A stretch of DNA of 13,815 bases, from the NCBI GenBank assembly GCA_039029515.1, contig JBCCFX010000099.1, forward strand, positions 1 to 13,815, written 5' to 3'. Positions 1 through 6,161 of this stretch are shown here, piece after piece. The first letter of the stretch is position 1; every line of letters starts with the position of its first letter. The notes below the pieces were generated by a model. That model had not been told where the DNA came from. It did not search any database and saw only the letters and a list, made by a program, of their open reading frames with translations. The DNA comes from JBCCFX01 sp039029515 (GTDB lineage: Bacteria; Planctomycetota; Phycisphaerae; Phycisphaerales; SM1A02). A program made the translations under genes and the position numbers.

Positions 1-161
1 GTTGGCTGTTGGCTGTTGGCTGTTGGCTGTTGGCTGTTGGCTGTTGGCTGTTGGCTGTTGGCTGTTGGCTGTTGGCGGGGAATCGTATTCCCAGCCCTGA
101 TCGCGAGTCCCCAATCCCGAATCGCTCATCCCTCATGGCTCATGGCTCATGGCTCATGGCT
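1..161. repeat. Array of 23 heptanucleotide words in one register
   Basis: Positions 1-77 are eleven copies of GTTGGCT (the last reads GTTGGCG). Positions 134-161 are four perfect copies of CATGGCT. Between them, 78-133 splits in the same 7-bp register into GGGAATC, GTATTCC, CAGCCCT, GATCGCG, AGTCCCC, AATCCCG, AATCGCT and CATCCCT. Most words fit a loose pattern with T at position 3, G/C at 4-5 and C at 6. The register is unbroken, since 134 lies exactly 19 units from position 1. The array ends two bases before the stop codon of the ZIP gene. It continues off the left edge, so its full length is unknown. Open reading frames through it only translate the repeat (VGCWLLA units) and are not genes. 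Confidence 0.93.
78..92. repeat. Perfect inverted repeat inside the heptad array
   Basis: GGGAAT, a CGT spacer and ATTCCC form a perfect 6-bp inverted repeat. It sits exactly where the heptad words change from the GTTGGCT type to the degenerate type, and those two words are the worst fits to the array pattern. There is no T-run on either side, so it is not a typical terminator, although it lies downstream of the ZIP gene. Confidence 0.6.
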
Positions 162-163
162 TC

Positions 164-1072
164 TTAATGATCGTGACCAGCATGATCATGACCAGCATGA
201 TCATGGCCGTGATGACTGTGATCGTGCGTGCTCGCTTCCATCTTGGCGATGCCGAAGGCCAGCGCCAGTCCGATCAGCAAAGATGCCGACAGCGCGTAGC
301 GATCGTGGTTGTGAAACTTCAGTTCCGGCAGCAGATCGCTCAACGCGATGCACACGAACGTCCCGGCTGAGAACGCCAGCGCCGCCGCGATGTAGCCATG
401 CCCCGCGCTGCCACTGCCGCTCATCCCGAGGTAAAACAGGATGACGCCGACTGGAATCGCGAGGCTGAATGCGACGTTGACGAGATGACACTTGAGCGTG
501 GTCTTTTCGCGAACGCGCATGAGGGTGAGAATCGTCAACGCGTCGAATGGCTTGTGCAGCGCAATGACGAGGAACGTCCCGACGCCCCACCAGCCGATGC
601 CGGTCGCGCCGTGACGGTCGGCTTCCACGCTCGCCGCCAACGCAATGCCGCCAATGATGCTGTGGATCGTCAAGCCGATCAGCGCCCCTGCCCAGGTAAT
701 GCTGTGGTCGTGAGCATGATCATGATCGGCGCGCTGGCTGTGATCGTGGTCGTGCTCATCGTCACCCGGCGCATCGTGATGGTGATAGCAGAAGAAGCGT
801 TCGAGGAAGAACATCAGCAGTAAGCCGGCGATGAACCAGAGCATGATGGTCCCGACCGCGCCGTGCGCGTCCGTGACATCGATTTCCATCAACGCATGCG
901 GCAGCAGATGCAGCAGGCCGATGCCCAGCATCATCCCGCTGATGAAGCTGATCGCGAATTCAACCCGGCGATGCGTCAACGTCACCATCATCGGGAGCCA
1001 CCCGCCGACCAGCGACGCCATGAGAATCACGACGATGTACCCAGCGAGCAGCAGCAGCGTTCCTGATTCCAT
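164..1072 (-). CDS. ZIP-family metal transporter with His-rich loop and tail
   Basis: This is a predicted inner-membrane divalent metal (probably zinc) transporter of 302 aa. About eight hydrophobic helices are visible, near residues 5-28, 39-61, 72-94, 126-148, 159-183, 197-216, 225-249 and 260-275. Between helices 3 and 4 lies a His/Asp-rich loop (about 96-124). The C-terminus (283-302) is a repeated Gly-His-Asp-His tail. Helix 4 carries H137-S138 in HSIIGG and helix 5 carries H173-K174-P-F-D177, at the positions where ZIP proteins place metal ligands. The start at 1072 is chosen because AAGGAG lies 9 nt upstream; an ATG at 1081 directly abuts that AAGGAG with no spacing. It lies downstream of an arsR-type gene on the same strand. 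Family assignment is good, metal and direction of transport are inferred. Confidence 0.88.
   Translation of the reverse strand: MESGTLLLLAGYIVVILMASLVGGWLPMMVTLTHRRVEFAISFISGMMLGIGLLHLLPHALMEIDVTDAHGAVGTIMLWFIAGLLLMFFLERFFCYHHHDAPGDDEHDHDHSQRADHDHAHDHSITWAGALIGLTIHSIIGGIALAASVEADRHGATGIGWWGVGTFLVIALHKPFDALTILTLMRVREKTTLKCHLVNVAFSLAIPVGVILFYLGMSGSGSAGHGYIAAALAFSAGTFVCIALSDLLPELKFHNHDRYALSASLLIGLALAFGIAKMEASTHDHSHHGHDHAGHDHAGHDH
175..204. repeat. Two perfect 15-bp tandem repeats in the ZIP tail
   Basis: Two identical copies of a 15-bp unit (GACCAGCATGATCAT on the plus strand) at 175-189 and 190-204 encode two Ala-Gly-His-Asp-His units at the C-terminus of the ZIP transporter. A degraded partial copy lies between them and the stop codon. 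Such units could change number by slippage and so vary the length of the His-rich tail. Confidence 0.85.
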
Positions 1073-1081
1073 GCGTGCCAT

Positions 1082-1087
1082 CTCCTT
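1082..1087 (-). promoter_or_regulatory. Ribosome binding site that fixes the ZIP start
   Basis: AAGGAG on the minus strand lies 9 nt before the ATG at 1072 and 0 nt before the ATG at 1081. The spacing argues that translation starts at 1072. Confidence 0.7.
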
Positions 1088-1101
1088 GGTACTCGACCAA
1101 C

Positions 1102-1139
1102 AAAAAACCCGGCTCCACGCATCGAAGCGCGAAGCCGGG
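1102..1139 (-). terminator. Rho-independent terminator between arsR and ZIP genes
   Basis: Reading the minus strand, CCCGGCT (1139-1133) pairs perfectly with AGCCGGG (1114-1108) across an 18-nt loop and is followed by six T (1107-1102). It lies 29 nt beyond the arsR stop codon and 14 nt before the ZIP ribosome binding site. It should end or attenuate transcripts coming from arsR. Confidence 0.8.
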
Positions 1140-1140
1140 G

Positions 1141-1146
1141 AGTATA
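1141..1146 (-). promoter_or_regulatory. Possible -10 box for the ZIP gene
   Basis: TATACT on the minus strand resembles a sigma-70 -10 element. No good -35 hexamer is seen 16-18 bp upstream. Initiation about 7 bp downstream would fall inside the 5' arm of the terminator hairpin, so such transcripts could not form the full terminator. Confidence 0.3.
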
Positions 1147-1168
1147 CGGGAACGAAGAATGGATCGGA

Positions 1169-1606
1169 TCAGAGCGTCGTGGCGGCGTTGCCAGTGCCTG
1201 CCAGTGCTCCATTGGTCGCATGGCCGTTGGCTTGGCCATTGGCGTGGCCATTGGTGCCCGCCGTGCCATGGGGAGCGTCCACAGGGTGGATCATCATCTT
1301 GATGGTGCCCGTGTCGATTGACAGACCTTCGCCGTTGTCGAGCACCGAGACCGTCTCTGGGCTGAGTGCGTAGAAGATCTGCTTGCCGGCTCGACGGTTG
1401 TACACGAGGCCGACCGTCCGGAGGAGGCCAAGGTGATGGCTGACCGTGGGCTGTGCGAGGTCAAGACGATCGCACAGAGCGCTCACGTTCAGCTCGCCGG
1501 AGCGAAGCAACATCAGCACGCGAACGCGCGTGTTATCGGCGAGGATTCGGAGCACGCGGACGACGTCGTCCACGGCGCCGGGGGTTGGGTTTGTTCCGCT
1601 GATCAT
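1169..1606 (-). CDS. ArsR/SmtB-family winged-helix repressor
   Basis: A 145-aa DNA-binding protein. Residues 13-80 match the ArsR fold: the dimer/DNA helix with LADNTRVRVLMLL (22-34), the helix-turn-helix with recognition helix AQPTVSHHLGLLR (51-63), and a beta-wing (about 66-80). The Cys-x-Cys metal motif of classical ArsR (ELCVC) is absent: the matching stretch is ELNVSALC with a single Cys45. Residues 117-145 form an unusual Asn/Gly/His/Ala-rich tail built from 4-residue units. The ATG at 1606 is chosen because the core starts soon after it, a potential -10 lies about 50 bp upstream, and the alternative in-frame start at 1693 would add 29 residues unlike this family. It lies just upstream of the ZIP transporter, so metal-responsive control of that gene and of itself is likely but not shown. 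Confidence 0.87.
   Translation of the reverse strand: MISGTNPTPGAVDDVVRVLRILADNTRVRVLMLLRSGELNVSALCDRLDLAQPTVSHHLGLLRTVGLVYNRRAGKQIFYALSPETVSVLDNGEGLSIDTGTIKMMIHPVDAPHGTAGTNGHANGQANGHATNGALAGTGNAATTL
1210..1257. repeat. Four imperfect 12-bp tandem repeats in the ArsR tail
   Basis: Units at 1210-1221, 1222-1233, 1234-1245 and 1246-1257 share the core GGCCATTGGCGT (third copy) with a few changes. On the minus strand they encode TNGA/NGHA/NGQA-type tetrapeptides. The array explains the low-complexity C-terminus of the repressor. Confidence 0.75.
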
Positions 1607-1633
1607 GGGTCCCGTCCTAAGAAAAAAAGTTTC

Positions 1634-1661
1634 CGGTGCACCGATTGGGGGCGAACTATAG
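1634..1661 (-). promoter_or_regulatory. Possible arsR promoter and operator
   Basis: On the minus strand TATAGT (1661-1656) resembles a -10 box, but no convincing -35 is seen. Between it and the arsR start lies the perfect 10-bp palindrome CGGTGCACCG (1634-1643), placed where a repressor could block transcription. This is a weak, position-based call. Confidence 0.35.
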
Positions 1662-1730
1662 ACACCACATCCGTGCCGTTCCTCGTCGCCCATCGTGCTC
1701 GATCACGCCCGCCTCGATTCGCCTTCACAG

Positions 1731-1759
1731 TGGCCACATGTGCCGGAAACGGGTATCAT
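1731..1759 (+). promoter_or_regulatory. Possible tRNA promoter
   Basis: TGGCCA (1731-1736, four of six matches to TTGACA) is separated by 17 bp from TATCAT (1754-1759), followed by a GC-rich stretch (CCCCGTCCCG) as is common in growth-controlled stable-RNA promoters. Initiation would be about 30 nt before the tRNA. Confidence 0.35.
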
Positions 1760-1796
1760 CCCCGTCCCGTCGAGCACCCCGGTGCCCGACCTGCTT

Positions 1797-1869
1797 GGGG
1801 CAGTAGCTCAATTGGGAGAGCGCCTCGGTCGCATCGAGGAGGTTGTGAGTTCGAGTCTCATCTGCTCCA
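1797..1869 (+). tRNA. tRNA-Ala (anticodon CGC)
   Basis: The 73-nt cloverleaf folds fully: acceptor GGGGCAG/CTGCTCC, D-stem GCTC/GAGC, anticodon stem CCTCG/CGAGG around loop GTCGCAT, and T-stem GTGAG/CTCAT with TTCGAGT loop. The anticodon CGC reads GCG (alanine). The acceptor contains the G3-U70 wobble pair that is the alanine identity element, which agrees with the anticodon. The discriminator is A and the CCA end is not encoded. It appears to be a single tRNA transcription unit with its own terminator. Confidence 0.95.
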
Positions 1870-1883
1870 CTTCGCTTCGCACC

Positions 1884-1916
1884 GGCTCAGGGACGCAAAA
1901 ACCCTGAGCCTTTTTT
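1884..1916 (+). terminator. Strong rho-independent terminator after the tRNA
   Basis: GGCTCAGGG (1884-1892) pairs perfectly with CCCTGAGCC (1902-1910) across a 9-nt loop and is followed by six T. It is plus-strand specific, as no T-run follows on the minus strand. It lies 14 nt after the tRNA and 15 nt before the mutS ATG. Confidence 0.92.
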
Positions 1917-1931
1917 GTACCTTTGCCTCCG

Positions 1932-4640
1932 ATGGCCAATCAGTCCGCCACATCCGGCTCCACGGCCAACCCCGCTTCGCGGGGCCGTCGATCCTCATCG
2001 GATCCGCGGGACACGCCAGCGATGCGGCAATATCGACGGTTCAAGGCCCAGCATCCCGAGTGCGTCCTCTTCTTCAGGATGGGCGACTTCTACGAGATGT
2101 TTGATGAGGACGCGAAAACCGTCCACGAAGTCCTCGGCCTGACCCTCACCCAGCGTTCCACTGGCATCCCCATGGCGGGCGTGCCCCACCATGCGGCCGA
2201 AAACTACATCGCTCGACTCCTCGGCCAGGGTTATCGCGTCGCGGTGTGTGATCAGATCCAGGACCCGAAGGACGCCAAGGGCGTCGTCGACCGCGCGGTC
2301 ACCCGCGTGCTCACGCCGGGCACGCTCGTCGACGAATCCCTGCTCGACGAAGCAGCCTCAAATCACCTCGCGGCCATCGCGTTCACGGAAGCCGGTGACG
2401 ACTCGGCCGCGGTCATCGCCGTCGCGGAGCTCTCGACCGGTCATTTCGTTCTGCGCGATGTACGCGCTGATCAGATCATCGATGAGGTCGCACGCCTCGG
2501 CCCGACGGAACTGTTGTACGTGGAGACCGCCGATCGCAGCGTGCCGCCGCGCGTCGCGGCGATCCGTGATGCCGTCGGCTGCGTGCTCACCGCGCGACCA
2601 ACGTGGACGTACCGGCAGGCGGAGGCACGTGAAGTGTTGATCCGCCAATTCAACGTGCATTCACTGGCCGGCTTCGGGCTCGAAGATGACGACCCGGCCC
2701 TCGGCCCGGCCGCCGCATTGGTGTACTACCTGCAGGAGACGCAGCATCCGGATGCAAGCGACGAGGATGCTCGGCTCGCACATCTCCGCCCGCCGCGCCG
2801 AGATCCGGGTGATCGGTACGTGACGATCGATCACGCCACGCTGCGAAGTCTCGAAATCGAACGCACCATGCGATCCGGCGACACCGCGGGATCGTTGCTC
2901 GATGCCGTCCAGAACGCGCGGACCGCGATGGGCAAACGCTTGCTCCGAGAATGGCTGTGTTATCCGCAGCGTGACCGGTCGGTCATCGAAGCTCGACAAC
3001 ACGCCGTCGAGGTGTTCCGCGCTGACGATGCCCTGGCGACAACTGTCAGCGAGCACTTCTCAGCGATTCACGATGTTGCGCGAATTGTCGGCCGGCTCGC
3101 CGTCGGCCGCGCCTTCCCGCGCGATCTCGTTGCGCTCGGGCGAAGCCTCGGCACGATCGAACCACTTGCAGACAGCATCACTGATATTCCAGCGCTTGCG
3201 CCGTGGGCAACAACGCTGGATGAACTCCGCGAACCGCTTGGCGAACTCGCGGCAACGATAGACCGTCTTTGCGATGACGATCCTCCCGCGCACCTTCGTG
3301 AAGGCGGGTTATTTCGGGACGGTATTGATGCGGAGCTCGACGAGGCGCGCGGCCTGCAGCGCGACGCCGGCGCGTGGCTCGCGGAATATCAGCAGACGCT
3401 CTCCGACACGACGCAGATTCCGTCGCTGAAGGTCGGATTCAACAAGGTCTTCGGCTATTACATCGAAGTCACGCATACACACACGAGTAAAGTGCCGGAT
3501 ACGTTCACGCGCAAGCAGACGCTCAAGAACGCTGAACGTTACATCACGCCCGAGCTGAAGACGTTCGAAGACAAAGTCACCACCGCCGACTCGCGGGCGA
3601 TCGAACGCGAGAAGCAACTCTTCGAGAACCTCTGCGCGGATGCGCACGCCGAGACGACGACCATCGGTCTATTTGCGGATTGCATTGCCGAGCTCGACGT
3701 CTTGCGCGGTTTCGGTGAATTGGCACGCATGCATCGTTATGTGCGCCCGACGATCGTCGATGAACCGATTATCGACATTCAACAAGGTCGCCATCCGGTG
3801 CTCGATCAACGATTGGCTGATCGATTCGTACCGAACGACAGCGAGCTCGGTGAGAACCATGGTCATCTCGCGCTGATCACCGGCCCGAATATGGCCGGCA
3901 AGAGTACGTACATTCGACAGGTCGCACTGATCGTCCTGCTCGCGCATACAGGCTCGTTCGTCCCGGCGGATCGCGCGACGATTGGTCTGACCGATCGAAT
4001 CTTCACGCGCATCGGCGCCTCAGATGAACTTCATCTCGGCCAATCAACGTTCATGGTCGAGATGACGGAAATGGCCAACATCCTCCACCATGCGACGGAT
4101 CGAAGCGTCGTCGTGCTCGATGAACTCGGTCGAGGCACCAGCACGCTGGACGGATTGAGCCTCGCGTGGGCGATCGCAGAGTCGATGGATGGCATTGGCA
4201 GCCGTACCCTTTTCGCCACGCATTACCACGAACTCACCACGCTTGCAGATGATCGCGATTCCGTCCGTAACCTGCACGTTGCCGTGCGCGAATGGGGCGA
4301 TGACATCGTATTCGTGTATCGCATCATGCCCGGGCGAACTGACCGCAGTTATGGCATCCACGTTGCTCAACTTGCCGGCGTACCGCGTTCGACCATTGAC
4401 CGCGCGAAGGCACTGCTCGACACGCTGACGGTCCAGACGTCTGAAGAGGGTCGCCGGCGCGCTGCGCAGTCTGCGCCGACGGCCGCGGATCAGCTGGATC
4501 TCTTCACGACGTACGCAGAGCACCCGGCGCTCGCCACGCTCCGATCGATCGACCTCAATGCGCTGACGCCGCTTGATGCATTCGATAAAATCCGCGCCGT
4601 ACTCGCTTCACTCGATCGACCTGACACCGATGCCGAGTGA
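1932..4640 (+). CDS. mutS: DNA mismatch repair ATPase MutS
   Basis: MutS recognises mispaired bases and starts methyl-directed or general mismatch repair with MutL. The 902-aa product has the full bacterial MutS layout. The mismatch-reading motif is F53-Y54-E55 in RMGDFYEMF. The Walker A is G651-P-N-M-A-G-K657-S-T659, and the Walker B is VVVLDELGRGTST with D730-E731, followed by the conserved FATHYHEL. A QLDLF sequence at 854-858 matches the sliding-clamp binding consensus, and the last 30 residues resemble the C-terminal oligomerisation helices. It is slightly longer than E. coli MutS (853 aa), partly through a Ser/Arg-rich N-terminal extension of about 30 residues. The ATG at 1932 has no visible Shine-Dalgarno sequence and sits 15 nt after the tRNA terminator. 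A TTG at 1923 is a less likely start. The next gene begins 9 nt after the stop. Confidence 0.97.
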   Translation: MANQSATSGSTANPASRGRRSSSDPRDTPAMRQYRRFKAQHPECVLFFRMGDFYEMFDEDAKTVHEVLGLTLTQRSTGIPMAGVPHHAAENYIARLLGQGYRVAVCDQIQDPKDAKGVVDRAVTRVLTPGTLVDESLLDEAASNHLAAIAFTEAGDDSAAVIAVAELSTGHFVLRDVRADQIIDEVARLGPTELLYVETADRSVPPRVAAIRDAVGCVLTARPTWTYRQAEAREVLIRQFNVHSLAGFGLEDDDPALGPAAALVYYLQETQHPDASDEDARLAHLRPPRRDPGDRYVTIDHATLRSLEIERTMRSGDTAGSLLDAVQNARTAMGKRLLREWLCYPQRDRSVIEARQHAVEVFRADDALATTVSEHFSAIHDVARIVGRLAVGRAFPRDLVALGRSLGTIEPLADSITDIPALAPWATTLDELREPLGELAATIDRLCDDDPPAHLREGGLFRDGIDAELDEARGLQRDAGAWLAEYQQTLSDTTQIPSLKVGFNKVFGYYIEVTHTHTSKVPDTFTRKQTLKNAERYITPELKTFEDKVTTADSRAIEREKQLFENLCADAHAETTTIGLFADCIAELDVLRGFGELARMHRYVRPTIVDEPIIDIQQGRHPVLDQRLADRFVPNDSELGENHGHLALITGPNMAGKSTYIRQVALIVLLAHTGSFVPADRATIGLTDRIFTRIGASDELHLGQSTFMVEMTEMANILHHATDRSVVVLDELGRGTSTLDGLSLAWAIAESMDGIGSRTLFATHYHELTTLADDRDSVRNLHVAVREWGDDIVFVYRIMPGRTDRSYGIHVAQLAGVPRSTIDRAKALLDTLTVQTSEEGRRRAAQSAPTAADQLDLFTTYAEHPALATLRSIDLNALTPLDAFDKIRAVLASLDRPDTDAE

Positions 4641-4649
4641 GGACGTCGC

Positions 4650-6161
4650 ATGAATGCCGGGACAGACAAACTGCTCCGAGAGGCGTATGCCGCGTTTCAG
4701 CACGGCCAACTCCAGCGTGCGCACCAGTTGACCACCCAGTTTCTCCAACATCAGCCGAATCATCCGACGGCGCATGCGCTGATGGGTCTGATCGCGTTTC
4801 AGGCGGGCAACTTCGATGCTGCGCTTGCCCGTCACGAGCATGCGGCAACGCTTGAGCCCAAGGCGGCTGAGCATCAATGCAACATCGGGTTCACACTCTT
4901 GGAACTTGCCCGATTTGATGATGCCATCACCGCCTTCCAACGGGCGAACACACTTGCCCCGGCGCTCGCTGTCGCATCAGCCGGCCTCGCCACGGCCTAT
5001 GAACGGCGCGGCGATCACGACGGCGCTCGCAGCGTCATCGAGCCATACCGAGCGCACGCCGCGACAACTGATCGCATGGATGCGGTTCTGACGTCTATCC
5101 TGCTGCATGATCGCGCGCATGAGGAAGTCGTCTCGCATATGACGAGTCGACGTCAGGCACCGATCGATGACGGGCCGGCACGCCGACAGTCGATCATGAA
5201 TCTTGGCCGCGCGCTGGAGAAACTCGCTCGATACGACGATGCGTTCGCCGCTTTCTCTGACGGCAATCAGATTCTGGCGCGTCAATTTGATGCCGGTTCA
5301 TTTGACGCCAAATGCGCGCGCCTTCGTGATGCTGCCTCGGCGATGCCGGAAGAACTCGTGTCGAACGAGACCACAGATCGACTGATCTTCATCGTCGGCA
5401 TGCCGCGCAGTGGATCCACGCTGATCGAACAGATTATTCATGCTCATCCCCAGGCGTACGGCGCGGGCGAGTTACCCGCCATGATGCGCACGTTGAATCA
5501 AGCACCGAAGCACCTTGGGCTGACAGGCACATATCCAGAGATTATGCCGACGCTTCAACAAAGGCATCTCGATCAGCTGGCGCGACAGTATGTGTCAGCA
5601 TTGCCGGCGTCCGCCGCGAATGCCGCCCGCGTCGTCGACAAGGCATTGCCAAACTTCCAGCACGTGCCGTTCATATTGCGGCTGTTTCCCAAGGCAACGA
5701 TTCTGCACGCGCGGCGACACCCGCTCGACACATGTTTATCCTGCTTCATGCACAACCTCTCGCCGGTGCAGCATGCGTACACAACATCGCTCGAGTCTCT
5801 CGGGCGGTACTTTGAGGCGTACGAGGAACTCATGGCCGCCTGGAAGACGATGTCTCCCGACCGGATCATCGATGTCCAGTACGAAGCGCTGGTGCAGGAT
5901 TTCGATACCGAAGCCCGTCGCATCGTGAACACATGCGGTCTCGCCTGGGATGACGCCTGCGCATCTTTTCACACCGCGCGACGCGACGTCACGACGATCA
6001 GCTATGAACAGGTCAGGCAACCGATCTACCGGAGCGCCATTGCCCGGCATGAACGCTATCGTGAGCATCTTGCCCCGCTTCGATCAGCACTCGGCGCACG
6101 GATCAACGCATACGAGGCATCACTTTTGGCTGACGGTGATGAGACGGAGATAACACGGTGA
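4650..6161 (+). CDS. TPR-containing sulfotransferase (paralogue 1)
   Basis: A 503-aa cytoplasmic protein predicted to transfer sulfate from PAPS to an unknown acceptor. Residues 1-210 hold several TPR-like helix pairs (for example around 42-110 and 180-210). The C-terminal half is a Sulfotransfer_3-type domain. The 5'-phosphosulfate loop is GMPRSGST with R253. A conserved Glu (E274 in GAGEL) lies where tyrosylprotein sulfotransferases carry the catalytic base. K331 lies in VVDKALPNF. The 3'-phosphate site is RRHPLDTCLSCF (R356, S364). A conserved tail RRDVTTISYEQVRQPIY follows. AGGA overlapping the mutS stop codon lies 6 nt before the ATG, which supports the start and suggests translation coupled to mutS. 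Family assignment is firm, the acceptor is unknown. Confidence 0.92.
   Translation: MNAGTDKLLREAYAAFQHGQLQRAHQLTTQFLQHQPNHPTAHALMGLIAFQAGNFDAALARHEHAATLEPKAAEHQCNIGFTLLELARFDDAITAFQRANTLAPALAVASAGLATAYERRGDHDGARSVIEPYRAHAATTDRMDAVLTSILLHDRAHEEVVSHMTSRRQAPIDDGPARRQSIMNLGRALEKLARYDDAFAAFSDGNQILARQFDAGSFDAKCARLRDAASAMPEELVSNETTDRLIFIVGMPRSGSTLIEQIIHAHPQAYGAGELPAMMRTLNQAPKHLGLTGTYPEIMPTLQQRHLDQLARQYVSALPASAANAARVVDKALPNFQHVPFILRLFPKATILHARRHPLDTCLSCFMHNLSPVQHAYTTSLESLGRYFEAYEELMAAWKTMSPDRIIDVQYEALVQDFDTEARRIVNTCGLAWDDACASFHTARRDVTTISYEQVRQPIYRSAIARHERYREHLAPLRSALGARINAYEASLLADGDETEITR

Noticed and set aside
1..161. CRISPR array
   Set aside because: Units are only 7 bp, with no spacers between repeats.
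16..444. Plus-strand reading frame through the heptad array and the ZIP tail
   Set aside because: Its start only translates the 7-bp repeat and the rest is antisense to the well-supported ZIP gene.
1797..1916. Integration site of a mobile element at the tRNA
   Set aside because: No integrase gene and no direct repeat of the tRNA 3' end was seen in the window; the downstream genes start with mutS.
1433..2104. Plus-strand frame of 223 codons running across arsR, the tRNA and the mutS start
   Set aside because: It crosses a tRNA gene and a strong terminator and is antisense to arsR; no family resemblance.
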